Notes under the pieces: model-generated
Seen by the model: the letters and a program-made list of their open reading frames with translations, nothing else
Database searches by the model: none
Told to the model about the DNA's origin: nothing
Assembly (NCBI GenBank): GCA_937973565.1
Contig: CALJKQ010000325.1
Coordinates: 1-28,047 of the forward strand
DNA from: an uncultured Saprospiraceae bacterium
GTDB taxonomy: Bacteria > Bacteroidota > Bacteroidia > Chitinophagales > Saprospiraceae
Direction: 5' to 3'
Length of the DNA stretch: 28,047 nucleotides
Program-made: the position numbers and the translations under genes
Shown here: positions 1 through 9,315 of the stretch, one piece after another
How the letters are laid out: each line of letters opens with the position of its first letter
How positions within the stretch are numbered: position 1 is the stretch's first letter

Positions 1-1
1 T

Positions 2-1231
2 TCACCCAATACTGTGTTGACTGCAAAAGTATCCAGAGTGGGAGCGAGTGGTTTGACAGAAATTTATTCACAAACCAATGACTATGGTACATTGGATGCA
101 TGCGAGCAGGTTGAAAACATCAACTTTGCCGAGAGATACACAGAGCCAACAGAAGTTGGAACTTACCAGTTGGATTACGTAATCGATTCAGACAACAACA
201 AATTTGCTGCCAACGATACACGTTCATCAAGATTTATCATGACAGAAAATGTATTCTCCAATGCATTGACTGAACCAGAATTCGGCAGAGCTTATCTTGG
301 TCGTTTCATCAGTGGTGTAAACCCTGCATTTATTGGTGCCAACATCAATTTCTGGTCATTGGGAACCAGCTACTATGTTGAAAACGGTTCTGGCTTTGCT
401 GCCAAAGAATTCCGTTTCGGAGTAGATACTTTGGCTTCCAACGGAAACTACAGTGCTTCATTAACTTGTGCTGTATACAAAGTGTTGAGCAATGATGATG
501 ATCCATCAACTGCTGATGTAGATGAATCAGGCGATATTACCGGAGAAGAAAGAGTATTGGTAGGTCGTGGTGTTGATCAGGACGGAGCCGAAGAACTTTT
601 CATCGACAATACAACAGCCGGAAGAAGAAGAAGCAAATTCATCCTTCAGGATCTTGATGGAAACGAGCTTAAGTTGGAAGATAAGACTACTTACCTGTTC
701 ATGGTTCACGTGAGAGGATTCAGTGGTACAGCTTACTTCCCATTCCTCAGCTTTAACCCTAACTCAAGCAATACTACATTGAGGTGGTCATATACTGAGG
801 CCACTAATTTTGCGAATGCAACAGAAGGCATTTACAGAGACTTTGGTACTTGTGTGAGCCGTGGTGCTACTGAAGACGACAATGTTGATGAGAGATCTTT
901 GGCAACCAGATTCTTCAAGAGAATGTACTCAGAAGTACAGATTGGTGTAGTAAGTGCTACCGAAGATGTATTGGATGAGATGGCAGTAAGCGTACATCCT
1001 AACCCAACTTCAGGAGATTTGTACGTTGATATGAACTTGTCAAATGTATCTAAAAAAGTAGTAGTTGAAATGTATGACATTGCCGGCAAGAAGATGTCTA
1101 CACAAAACTTCAACAATGTTAGAACAGAAACTTTGAAAGTAAATACCAACACCTTAAATACAGGTGTATACTTTGCAAAAGTTACAACTGACGAAGGTAC
1201 TGCTTCCAGAAAGGTAATCGTTACTAAGTAA
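2..1231 (+). CDS. T9SS-sorted secreted protein, 3' part (5' end outside window)
   Basis: The reading frame is open from the first bases of the window, so the GTG at 14 is probably an internal valine and the true start lies upstream. The last ~80 residues are a typical type IX secretion sorting domain: a VHPNPTSGDLYVDM start, a central EMYDIAGKKM strand and a GVYFAKVTTDEGTASRKVIV end. This predicts export through the outer membrane and surface attachment or release. Around 515-550 the sequence encodes DVDESGDITGEE, which resembles an EF-hand or dockerin-like calcium loop. The rest is beta-rich and I do not recognise a catalytic domain. A strong intrinsic terminator follows the stop. Sorting class is confident; the function of the main body is unknown. 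Confidence 0.85.
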   Translation, partial: SPNTVLTAKVSRVGASGLTEIYSQTNDYGTLDACEQVENINFAERYTEPTEVGTYQLDYVIDSDNNKFAANDTRSSRFIMTENVFSNALTEPEFGRAYLGRFISGVNPAFIGANINFWSLGTSYYVENGSGFAAKEFRFGVDTLASNGNYSASLTCAVYKVLSNDDDPSTADVDESGDITGEERVLVGRGVDQDGAEELFIDNTTAGRRRSKFILQDLDGNELKLEDKTTYLFMVHVRGFSGTAYFPFLSFNPNSSNTTLRWSYTEATNFANATEGIYRDFGTCVSRGATEDDNVDERSLATRFFKRMYSEVQIGVVSATEDVLDEMAVSVHPNPTSGDLYVDMNLSNVSKKVVVEMYDIAGKKMSTQNFNNVRTETLKVNTNTLNTGVYFAKVTTDEGTASRKVIVTK

Positions 1232-1256
1232 TTATCATTTAGAAGTCAAGAAATGA

Positions 1257-1289
1257 GGGTTTATGGTTTTTCCATAAACCCTTTTTTTT
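1257..1289 (+). terminator. Rho-independent terminator after the T9SS protein
   Basis: A perfect 10-bp stem, GGGTTTATGG at 1257-1266 pairing with CCATAAACCC at 1272-1281, has a 5-nt T loop and is followed by eight T residues. It lies 26 bp after the stop codon at 1231. It separates this gene from the following subtilase. Confidence 0.92.
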
Positions 1290-1374
1290 GTGCTGTGTTG
1301 ATTAATATTATAGATGTTCTCTTTAAACCATCCCGGCTTATTATTTTAAATTTTCTTCCCTTATCCGAACATTT

Positions 1375-3174
1375 ATGAAGTCTAATATTTTATTTTCGTT
1401 ACTGGTTAAAATTTCCAAAATGCGTTTTTTGATTACCCTTTGTTTCATTGTTTATGGCAGTTCAGTTTCAATTGCTCAGCTCGCCAAAATCGACCCTGCT
1501 TTGATTGCTTTGTCGCAAAGTCAGCAAGAGCTGGACTACATCGTATTGATGGAGGGTAATACGGATGCCTCGCCTTTCACATCCGGGATTCAGGGTAAAA
1601 AGAACAAAGGAAGGTGGGTTTATCAATACCTAAAAACAACCAGTGATCAGTCCCAGGCACCCCTTATTGCATGGCTGCGCCAAAACAAAGTGAACTATTT
1701 TCCTTTTTTTGTGACCAACTGCATCCAGGTCAAAAGCAATTTCCAAATCTTAAAAACCATAGCCGCTCGCAGTGATGTAAAAAAAATAACCTTAAACTTT
1801 AATATTAAAATTGACCGCATAACTTCCGAGCCACTGATCAGTAGCCGTGAACCCGAACCCGAATGGGGTATCAAACGCATTGGGGCAGACAGTGTATGGC
1901 GAATGGGATATGATGGTAAAGATATTGTTGTGGGAGGACAGGATACAGGCTACGATTGGGTGGTGTCTCCCTTAAAAAGAAAGTACAGAGGCTATGTCAA
2001 CGATACCCTTGCTCAACACGATTACAATTGGCATGACGCCATACATAGCAAGAGTCCATTGGCCGGAGACAGCCTCAATCCATGTGGCTTCAATATTGTG
2101 GAACCGTGTGATGACAACAACCACGGCACCCATACCATGGGCACTATGGTAGGAAGCGACAGCAGCAACCTGATTGGCGTAGCGCCCGGTGCGAGTTGGA
2201 TGGCATGCCGTAATATGGAGCGTGGCAATGGACAGTTGTCGACTTATCTGGAGTGTTTTGAGTGGTTTTTAGCCCCAACTGATTTGAATGGTGAAAATGC
2301 AAACCCCGATAAGGCACCCCATGTGATCAACAATTCTTGGTACTGCTCACCCGAAGAAGGATGCAATCCCGGCAATTGGGATGCTTTGCAGATAGCCGTA
2401 AAAAACCTTAAAGCTGCAGGCGTGGTCGTAGTAGTGTCTGCAGGTAACAGTGGTCCGGGTTGCGAGACAATCAATGCACCACCCGCGCATTTTGAGCCTT
2501 CATTTTCAGTAGGCGCTACCATGTTCAATGATACGATCGCCAATTTTTCAAGCAGAGGACCTGTATCCATAGATTCCAGTTTTCGCATCAAACCCGATGT
2601 GTCTGCTCCGGGCAGGGGTGTGAGATCGGTAATTAGAGGAGGAACCTTTGCTTCGTTCAACGGTACCAGTATGGCCGGGCCTCATGTGGCAGGTCTGGTA
2701 GCTTTGATCTTGTCTGCCAATCCGGAATTGGAGGGTGAGGTAACTACCATTGAAGAGATCATTCGTCAAACTGCAGATATAAAATATTCTGACCAAGATT
2801 GCGGAGGCGTTTCGGGCCAGGCACACCCTAACCCCATTTACGGTTATGGCCGCATCAATGCCATAGCTGCTGTGGAAGAAGCCATTCGTACACAAGTGGG
2901 TTACGGATCTGATCCATCTGAAGGTAAAGAGGAATTGATAGCGTATCCCAATCCGGCCTTTGATGTGATCCATGTGATGGCTCCTACTGAACCGGGGGGA
3001 ACATATGTATTAAGCGTATACAACAGTTTCGGTGTTTTGGTTTTCACAGAAAAGAAAGGCACTCCCGACTTCCTTTTGACCGTGAGTGGCTGGGCCAAAG
3101 GGCTATACCTGGCGAAGATGGAGACAGTAGAAAAAACCTTTTCAGCAACCGCTCGATTTGAGGTTATCCATTGA
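1375..3174 (+). CDS. Secreted S8 family serine peptidase (subtilase) with T9SS C-terminal domain
   Basis: A 599-residue subtilisin-like protease. The catalytic triad is visible: Asp190 in GGQDTGYD, His250 in NNHGTHTMG and Ser432 in GTSMAGPHVAG, with the oxyanion Asn358 in SAGNSGP. An N-terminal hydrophobic signal is followed by a propeptide-like region up to about residue 160. The last ~80 residues (from AYPNPAFDVI) form a type IX sorting domain, so the enzyme should be exported and retained at the surface or released. An internal Met16 (ATG at 1420) directly precedes a more compact signal peptide and is a plausible alternative start. The gene faces the next one tail to tail with only 8 bp between stops. 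Substrate unknown; probably extracellular protein degradation. Confidence 0.95.
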   Translation: MKSNILFSLLVKISKMRFLITLCFIVYGSSVSIAQLAKIDPALIALSQSQQELDYIVLMEGNTDASPFTSGIQGKKNKGRWVYQYLKTTSDQSQAPLIAWLRQNKVNYFPFFVTNCIQVKSNFQILKTIAARSDVKKITLNFNIKIDRITSEPLISSREPEPEWGIKRIGADSVWRMGYDGKDIVVGGQDTGYDWVVSPLKRKYRGYVNDTLAQHDYNWHDAIHSKSPLAGDSLNPCGFNIVEPCDDNNHGTHTMGTMVGSDSSNLIGVAPGASWMACRNMERGNGQLSTYLECFEWFLAPTDLNGENANPDKAPHVINNSWYCSPEEGCNPGNWDALQIAVKNLKAAGVVVVVSAGNSGPGCETINAPPAHFEPSFSVGATMFNDTIANFSSRGPVSIDSSFRIKPDVSAPGRGVRSVIRGGTFASFNGTSMAGPHVAGLVALILSANPELEGEVTTIEEIIRQTADIKYSDQDCGGVSGQAHPNPIYGYGRINAIAAVEEAIRTQVGYGSDPSEGKEELIAYPNPAFDVIHVMAPTEPGGTYVLSVYNSFGVLVFTEKKGTPDFLLTVSGWAKGLYLAKMETVEKTFSATARFEVIH

Positions 3175-3182
3175 TGTTGCGA

Positions 3183-5807
3183 TCAGCGGGTAACTACAAA
3201 AGGCAGTGATTTCGACAGGCCATCTTTGGTACTGGTTAAGATCAGCACATAGTTGCCGGAACTAAGGGTTTCGGCAGAAAAGTAAAAGGAATTTCTTCCC
3301 TGCTTGACTCTCTGGAAGTGCATGGTAGTCTGTTTTTGGCCCCTGATGTCGTACAGTGAGAAGGCCATTTCTCGTTTTTGATCCAATGTAAAGTCAACAA
3401 TAACCTCACCTCCCGAAACCGGATTGGGGTACAGCCTGAGGTCTTGTATAAACGATTCGGCTTCTTTTACACCTACACCGCCAATTTGAATGTAAGCTGT
3501 TTTGGTGATGGAATCTTTGCCGGCAAAATTACTAACCACCAGACTCACATCATAGGCGCCTTCCGTGGCATAACTGACTATCGGGTTGGCTTCTGTTGAG
3601 GTAGCAGGACTGCCTCCTTCGAAGTACCATGTTCTGGAGAGTGGAGCATTGAGAGATAAGTCGGTAAAACGAATATCCTCAAGGGTGGCTGCGGTTTGTT
3701 TGTCGGACATGAAATCGGCGACCGGCAATTTGGCTTCCAGCACGGTTATAAATTTTTGTTTGATTTCATTGTCACTGCCTGCAATGTTTCTCGATGTAAG
3801 ATTGGTATAGTGCGATCCCTTTTTGTCGTATCGAACTACCGGGTTTTGTTCTTTGGACGTAGCAGGGATGCCATTTTGGAAAGTCCAGGTAAAGTCAACA
3901 GGGTTGTTGGTCGACAGGTCCTGGTATTGCACACTTTCACCCTGGTAAATGGTATCTCTGTCTGCTGTGAAGTTGGTAACCGGGGGCAGAATGGGCTCCA
4001 TCACCGTAATATAATCCTGTTTAACATAAGTGAGTGTATCATTGGTGATTTCATTTACCACTTTCAGCGTAACATCAAAACTACCGGTGTTGGCAAAGTT
4101 AATGGTAGGAGAAAGGGTGGTTGAAGTGGCCGGAGATCCCCCTTCAAAAGTCCACTGCAGTACTTTGGTTGACAAGGTGTTAACCATTGAAAACTTAGCG
4201 GCAGACTGGGGTTCCAGCGTGGTTTTATCGCCTATGAAATCCTGAAAATAATGGCTGGAATCCTGAAAGTATTGTGTAATCCAGGTGCCATAGCTGCCCT
4301 TTCCAAAGCAGCCAGTGGTCCATATTTCTGCGCCGGTGGAATAGGGGTCAAAAAACCGGCGACACACTGTGGTATAGTCACCCCATCTTTCTCTGTCTCC
4401 ATCCAGTACGTTGACGGCATTGGTACCTGTTTTGACGAGAACCTCTTCTCCCCAGTCAAATGTATTGTTGCTGCCATCGCAAATAATGGCCCCCTGTGAG
4501 GGGAATAAAGTCGGCCCGGTTTTGAGAAAGTTGATCAGGACTTTTGTGTCTGTCATGGTTTCCCCAAAAGCCGCAATCGATGGGAAGCCATAGTCAAAGT
4601 TGTCCTGGTAATAAAGACTACCGGTTACTTCCAGCGTTGAAAGGTTTAATCTGCCATAGAAGATCGCTGATGTATTGTTGGGAGAATTGACGTGTGCACC
4701 GAAATGGATGATGCCATTGAGTTCCATGGCATTCCATATCCTGCTGTCGAATGTATTCATTACATTGGTAGTATTGGGTTGAACACCATCCGGAGCCAAT
4801 TCTGTTTGGGGTCCGTTCATTTGCCTGGCTGCAATTTCAGGCTGGTTTCCGGCCACGGATCCTGTGACCGTATGTAAGTGGTATTGATTGCCCCCTTGAG
4901 CCACGTTGCTCACCAGGTGCATGCTTGCATCGGGGTATTGGTGCCATGCATTGTGGGTAGGTACCAGGTTGAAGGCTAGTTGTCCATCTTCATTCCTTAG
5001 GTCGGTATAGTAGCCAAAAACCAGAGGCAGACCTTGAAAACAAGCTGCCTTGTCGATTTGAAATAAAATCGAATACTGCCAGTCTCCGGCGTTGTCCCTC
5101 ATAAGTCCGCTGATGAACAAGTCTTGTTTGGAAAGACCCACATTGGGGTAGTCAAACCAGTGATTATCGCCCAGTGGATTGCCGTCTACATTGTAATAAT
5201 ACCAACCTGCAGCAGGGTCTTCTTTCTTTGAGAAAGCGACCACAATTTTGGTAGTCTGGGGTGTATTGCCGTGCAGTGCGATGGCAATAAAACGATTGTA
5301 TTCAGCATCGTAAATGATGCGGGGATCGTACACACTTGAGCCAATGTTGAGCAGGGTATAAAAGTCAGACAGGTTTTGGGTAAAGGTGACTTTGCCTCCA
5401 CTGTTGGCAAAGATGATGTTTGAGTTGATGGCAGAAACTACAAAGCCATTTACCGACACCGCCATGCTATTATCGGGAGGAACGTTGTTGCCCTGGATGT
5501 TGCCATTGAAATTGATTCCTATAGCCGGTTTTTCGGTTGAACGGCTTGCAGTGCCTGAAGTGACGTTGGGTCTTTTGGCAGCCTGGATAAGTTGTTTAGC
5601 TCTTAAAATCTCCTCAGCAGGCACTGAATAAGCGTGCTCGGAGGAAGTATAATTGAGTATTCTCGATTTCCATGGATGTTTCAATTGGGAAGGAAGTCCG
5701 AAAATACCAGCCTTTTCAGTACGAACAATAGTGGCTTTGTTTTGTGCACTTGCGTTTGTTGCAAAATAAAATATGGTAAAAACAGTGAAAACTGAAAAGA
5801 ATTTCAT
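3183..5807 (-). CDS. Secreted PKD-domain protein with T9SS C-terminal domain
   Basis: An 874-residue protein with a signal peptide ending near ATNASAQ. Residues ~90-520 form a large beta-rich region without a recognised catalytic signature. It is rich in aromatic and Asp/Gly turns and could be a propeller-like surface domain. Three PKD modules follow at about 530-603, 610-690 and 695-776. Two carry the W.FEGGSPATST motif and the middle one has WTFQNGIPATSK. A type IX sorting domain starts near LRLYPNPVSGG (residue ~790). PKD modules usually act as spacers or adhesion domains on the surface. It is the third T9SS-dependent product in a row, on the opposite strand to the first two. No enzymatic activity can be assigned. 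Confidence 0.88.
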   Translation of the reverse strand: MKFFSVFTVFTIFYFATNASAQNKATIVRTEKAGIFGLPSQLKHPWKSRILNYTSSEHAYSVPAEEILRAKQLIQAAKRPNVTSGTASRSTEKPAIGINFNGNIQGNNVPPDNSMAVSVNGFVVSAINSNIIFANSGGKVTFTQNLSDFYTLLNIGSSVYDPRIIYDAEYNRFIAIALHGNTPQTTKIVVAFSKKEDPAAGWYYYNVDGNPLGDNHWFDYPNVGLSKQDLFISGLMRDNAGDWQYSILFQIDKAACFQGLPLVFGYYTDLRNEDGQLAFNLVPTHNAWHQYPDASMHLVSNVAQGGNQYHLHTVTGSVAGNQPEIAARQMNGPQTELAPDGVQPNTTNVMNTFDSRIWNAMELNGIIHFGAHVNSPNNTSAIFYGRLNLSTLEVTGSLYYQDNFDYGFPSIAAFGETMTDTKVLINFLKTGPTLFPSQGAIICDGSNNTFDWGEEVLVKTGTNAVNVLDGDRERWGDYTTVCRRFFDPYSTGAEIWTTGCFGKGSYGTWITQYFQDSSHYFQDFIGDKTTLEPQSAAKFSMVNTLSTKVLQWTFEGGSPATSTTLSPTINFANTGSFDVTLKVVNEITNDTLTYVKQDYITVMEPILPPVTNFTADRDTIYQGESVQYQDLSTNNPVDFTWTFQNGIPATSKEQNPVVRYDKKGSHYTNLTSRNIAGSDNEIKQKFITVLEAKLPVADFMSDKQTAATLEDIRFTDLSLNAPLSRTWYFEGGSPATSTEANPIVSYATEGAYDVSLVVSNFAGKDSITKTAYIQIGGVGVKEAESFIQDLRLYPNPVSGGEVIVDFTLDQKREMAFSLYDIRGQKQTTMHFQRVKQGRNSFYFSAETLSSGNYVLILTSTKDGLSKSLPFVVTR

Positions 5808-5933
5808 GTCAAATAAATTTATCTATTTGTAAAATAAAGAAATTGCAAGATCATGGCAAAATAAAAGTAAGTACGGCCAGTGGGTATTGTCCCGGAAAGC
5901 AACTAAAATCACATAGATTTAGTAAACAAAGCT

Positions 5934-5941
5934 TAAATTTG
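5934..5941 (+). promoter_or_regulatory. Bacteroidota -7 promoter element upstream of the ALDH gene
   Basis: TAAATTTG matches the TAnnTTTG consensus of the Bacteroidota primary sigma factor. No clear TTG -33 element is seen at the usual distance. Transcription would start about 90 nt before the ALDH start codon. The remainder of the 5808-6039 gap shows no gene or hairpin that I can support. Confidence 0.5.
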
Positions 5942-6039
5942 CAGCCTTTTACATAAGGAGTGTACAGAAAAAAGCGAGCTGACGAAATTGCTGTGCTTTT
6001 AGAGCAGACACCCTATCTGTCAAATTCAATCTTAAATTC

Positions 6040-7569
6040 ATGAATACAAGTTTTCTGAAAAATCTGGGGCTGGGTGCTACCAATGCGGGTACCTGGACAG
6101 GACAAAAGTCATTTTCCTCCAAAAAAGTAATCACATCCTACTCTCCTGTGGACGGTAAGGAAATTGCCCGTGTAAGTGTTACCGGTGAAGGAGATTACGA
6201 AAAAGTAATGAACGCCGCAAGTCAGGCTTTTGACGAATGGAAGACATGGCCGGCTCCCCGAAGAGGAGAAATCGTAAGGCAGTACGGAGACGTATTGAGG
6301 GCGCACAAAGAAGATTTGGGCAAGCTGGTATCTTATGAAATGGGCAAATCACTGCAGGAAGGATACGGAGAAGTCCAGGAGATGATCGATATCTGTGATT
6401 TTGCTGTAGGGCTTTCCCGTCAATTGTATGGATTAACCATGCATTCTGAGCGACCCTCACATCGCATGTACGAGCAGTGGCATCCACTGGGTATTGTAGG
6501 CGTAATCTCTGCCTTTAATTTTCCGGTTGCCGTTTGGTCATGGAATGCCATGATTGCTCTGGTTTGTGGTGATGTAGTCGTTTGGAAGGGAAGCGAGAAG
6601 ACGCCCCTTTGTGCGGTTGCCTGCCAAAGGTTGTTGGCCGGCGTATTGAAAGCCAACGGAGTTCCGGAAGGAGTAAGCTGTATTGTGACAGGAGATTATA
6701 CCCTGGGACAAAAAATGTCATCTGATGCCAGAGTTCCCTTGGTTTCTGCCACCGGCAGTACGCGCATGGGCAAGGCCGTAGCAGCCGCAGTGGCGGCCAG
6801 ATTGGGCAGAAGCCTGCTTGAATTGGGTGGCAACAATGCCGTAATTGTTACCCCCAATGCAGACTTATCATTGGTATTACCGGCAACTGTTTTCGGTGCA
6901 GTAGGTACGGCGGGTCAGCGTTGCACTTCGACCCGAAGATTGATTGTACATGCCGATGTGTACGACAAAGTGAAAGCACAATTGGTAAAAGCCTACAAGC
7001 AGATAAAAATTGGCAATCCCCTGGATGCCCGCAACCATGTAGGTCCTTTGATTGATGGGCTGGCCGTTGATAATTACCTGGCAGCCCTCGAAAAAGCCAA
7101 AAAAGAAGGGGGAAAGCTATTGGTCAAAGGAGGTGTAGAAAAAGTAAGAGGTTATGCCAACGGTCACTACGTATTGCCTGCCATTGTTGAGGCAAGAAAC
7201 GATATGTCCATCGTACAGGCAGAAACCTTTGCACCTATTCTCTATTTGATCAAATACGAAGGACCGGTAACCGAAGCCATTAAAATCCAGAATGACGTGC
7301 CTCAGGGTCTGTCATCGGCTATCATGACGACCAACCTGAGAGAGGCAGAACTGTTCCTTTCTGCGGCGGGTAGCGATTGTGGCATTGCCAATGTCAATAT
7401 TGGTACTTCCGGTGCAGAAATCGGAGGTGCATTTGGAGGTGAAAAAGAGACCGGTGGAGGCAGAGAATCAGGTTCAGATTCCTGGAAAGCCTACATGAGA
7501 AGACAGACCAATACCATTAATTACAGCACCAAATTGCCTTTGGCGCAGGGCATTAAGTTCGATTTTTAA
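6040..7569 (+). CDS. Aldehyde dehydrogenase, ALDH7 (antiquitin / L-piperidine-6-carboxylate dehydrogenase) type
   Basis: 509 residues, full length for an NAD(P)-dependent aldehyde dehydrogenase. Visible catalytic features are the SAFNFPVAVW segment with Asn160, Glu261 in LELGGNN and the nucleophile Cys295 in GTAGQRCTSTRR. The C-terminal block (GGAFGGEKETGGGRESGSD, then YMRRQTNTINYS and LPLAQGIKF) is diagnostic of the ALDH7 subfamily, which oxidises alpha-aminoadipate semialdehyde / piperideine-6-carboxylate in lysine catabolism and can also detoxify aldehydes. No other lysine-degradation gene is adjacent, so the physiological substrate is inferred from the family alone. It appears monocistronic with its own -7 element upstream. 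Confidence 0.93.
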   Translation: MNTSFLKNLGLGATNAGTWTGQKSFSSKKVITSYSPVDGKEIARVSVTGEGDYEKVMNAASQAFDEWKTWPAPRRGEIVRQYGDVLRAHKEDLGKLVSYEMGKSLQEGYGEVQEMIDICDFAVGLSRQLYGLTMHSERPSHRMYEQWHPLGIVGVISAFNFPVAVWSWNAMIALVCGDVVVWKGSEKTPLCAVACQRLLAGVLKANGVPEGVSCIVTGDYTLGQKMSSDARVPLVSATGSTRMGKAVAAAVAARLGRSLLELGGNNAVIVTPNADLSLVLPATVFGAVGTAGQRCTSTRRLIVHADVYDKVKAQLVKAYKQIKIGNPLDARNHVGPLIDGLAVDNYLAALEKAKKEGGKLLVKGGVEKVRGYANGHYVLPAIVEARNDMSIVQAETFAPILYLIKYEGPVTEAIKIQNDVPQGLSSAIMTTNLREAELFLSAAGSDCGIANVNIGTSGAEIGGAFGGEKETGGGRESGSDSWKAYMRRQTNTINYSTKLPLAQGIKFDF

Positions 7570-7659
7570 GGCGAGGCATATCCCAGTGGCGATATTGTAT
7601 CGTTTTTGAATAATAACTGCCATCAGTACTTTCATATTTCATCAAAAAATGTTAACTTT

Positions 7660-7743
7660 ATGATGAAACTGAAGCAACTGGTGGCAGTTTTTTTATGCCT
7701 GCTTGCTTCGGTTATTGATCATATCTATAACAACAAGCCATGA
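7660..7743 (+). CDS. Possible 27-residue leader ORF overlapping the TPR lipoprotein start
   Basis: ATG at 7660 (or 7663) opens a short frame encoding a basic N-terminus and a hydrophobic stretch (KQLVAVFLCLLASV). Its TGA stop at 7741-7743 overlaps the ATG of the downstream lipoprotein gene in an ATGA junction. The product looks like a bare signal peptide or a tiny membrane peptide. ATGA overlap is a usual arrangement for translational coupling. An imperfect -7-like element (TAACTTTA at 7653-7660) touches the start. It could equally be chance. Confidence 0.3.
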   Translation: MMKLKQLVAVFLCLLASVIDHIYNNKP

Positions 7744-9200
7744 ACCCCTTGACCAAAACATTAGGCATAATATGGGTGGCAGCTTTCCTGGTGCAGTGTT
7801 CTCCCAAAGCAACGGCACCGGTAGCAGAGGCACCAGATCCTAAAACAGAAACACCGCCACCGCCTCCACCACCACCCGGAAATACCACATCCTGTCGAAC
7901 TTTCAACGATTTGCCAGGCACTGAACGTGAAAAGGCAGAGACAGCCTTTGTATTGTACAAAGATCAAATGAAATACAACAATTACAAGGCTGCCCTACCC
8001 ATCTGGAAGCAAGCCTACACCTTAGCTCCGGGATCGAATGGCAGGGTAAAAAGTCATTTCGACGATGGTGTGGCGATTTACAGCAAATTGGTACAGGAGA
8101 CAGCAGACAGCACACAAAAGCGATTGTATGTTGATACCATCCGTATGATACAGGCCAAAAGGGAAGAGTGCTTTGGCGCAGATGCTGCCTACATTGGACA
8201 AAAGGGATTTGATTACTACTACAATCTTTATGGACTGGTGTCAGAAAGAGAGATCTATGAGACATTTAAGAAGTCCATCGATATGGGGAACGGCAAAGTG
8301 GAATATTTTATTGTAAACCCATTTACCAAATTGCTGTACGACATGGTGCAGGCTGACCACCTGAACAAAGAAGAAGGCAGCAAATACGCGGTACTTATAG
8401 GAAAGGCCATTAAAGACGGTCTGGCCAATTGCACCGGTGCGCAATGCGAAGCATGGAAAGTAATCAATGAATATGCTCCGGATCTGCTGGAAAGTCTGGA
8501 AGGTATAGACAACTTTTATGATTGCGAATATTATGCAGACAAGTATTACACCTTGTATAAAGCCCACCCTGATTCCTGCGACATTGTAAACCTCGCCTAC
8601 AGAAGGATGTTACGAGGCAAGTGTGCAGAATCCGATGCCAGATTGAAAGAGGTAGCAGCTTTGAGAAATGGAAAATGTTATGTAGCACCGGCTGCTACCG
8701 GCACCTTATCTCAGGCGTACGAAGCATACGGCAAAGGCAATTACAAGAACGCCATTTCTTTGTTTGAGAAATATGTGAACGAGGAGGCACCAGACAAAGA
8801 GAAAAAGGCTAAAGTTCTATTGATCATATCCAATATCTATTACGGGGATGTCAAGAACTATCCCAAGGCACGCCAATATGCTTACGAAGCGGCCAAACAA
8901 AAATCGGGATGGGGCGAACCTTACATCCTGATTGGCAAATTGTATGCCTCCAGCGGCCCGTTGTGTGGACCGGGCAGGGGTTGGGATAGCCAGATCGTTA
9001 CCTGGCCGGCTATAGATAAGTGGGAATATGCCAAAAGTATTGATCCGGCTGTTGCCAAAGAAGCCAATACACTGATCAACAGATACAGACAATATATGCC
9101 CTCACGGGAAGATGTGCACCAGCGTATTTTAGCCCCGGGTCAGTCATTTACCGTGGGTTGTTGGATAAAGGAAACCACCAAAATCCGCACTTCTGACTAA
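7740..9200 (+). CDS. TPR-containing lipoprotein
   Basis: 486 residues with a lipoprotein signal: hydrophobic residues 8-19, then the LVQC lipobox with Cys20. A proline tract (about residues 38-46) links the lipid anchor to the folded part. Helical repeats resembling tetratricopeptide repeats are visible near residues 70-110 (KYNNYKAALPIWKQAY) and 320-400 (YEAYGKGNYKNAISLFEKY; then AKVLLIISNIYYG and YPKARQYAYEAAKQK). Such proteins typically scaffold protein complexes in the cell envelope. Several cysteines in the central part may form disulfides in the periplasm. The start overlaps the stop of a small ORF upstream, and an intrinsic terminator follows. The specific partner is unknown. Confidence 0.85.
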   Translation: MNPLTKTLGIIWVAAFLVQCSPKATAPVAEAPDPKTETPPPPPPPPGNTTSCRTFNDLPGTEREKAETAFVLYKDQMKYNNYKAALPIWKQAYTLAPGSNGRVKSHFDDGVAIYSKLVQETADSTQKRLYVDTIRMIQAKREECFGADAAYIGQKGFDYYYNLYGLVSEREIYETFKKSIDMGNGKVEYFIVNPFTKLLYDMVQADHLNKEEGSKYAVLIGKAIKDGLANCTGAQCEAWKVINEYAPDLLESLEGIDNFYDCEYYADKYYTLYKAHPDSCDIVNLAYRRMLRGKCAESDARLKEVAALRNGKCYVAPAATGTLSQAYEAYGKGNYKNAISLFEKYVNEEAPDKEKKAKVLLIISNIYYGDVKNYPKARQYAYEAAKQKSGWGEPYILIGKLYASSGPLCGPGRGWDSQIVTWPAIDKWEYAKSIDPAVAKEANTLINRYRQYMPSREDVHQRILAPGQSFTVGCWIKETTKIRTSD

Positions 9201-9231
9201 TTAACAGGGTAATTAACAGCAAATTAAGAGC

Positions 9232-9265
9232 AAAGCAGGCTGCATTTAGTGGCCTGCTTTCGTTT
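9232..9265 (+). terminator. Probable terminator after the TPR lipoprotein gene
   Basis: A perfect 9-bp stem, AAAGCAGGC at 9232-9240 and GCCTGCTTT at 9252-9260, with an 11-nt loop, runs into a modest T-rich tail. It lies 31 bp after the stop codon. Confidence 0.75.
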
Positions 9266-9283
9266 CAATATCATTCATAATGT

Positions 9284-9291
9284 TATTTTTG
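9284..9291 (+). promoter_or_regulatory. -7 promoter element of the outer-membrane barrel gene
   Basis: TATTTTTG matches TAnnTTTG and sits between the upstream terminator and the TTG start at 9316. It predicts a transcript start near 9297 and a 5' leader of about 20 nt. No clear -33 TTG is present. Confidence 0.5.
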
Positions 9292-9315
9292 CACTCATTT
9301 AAAAGCTAGATAGCC

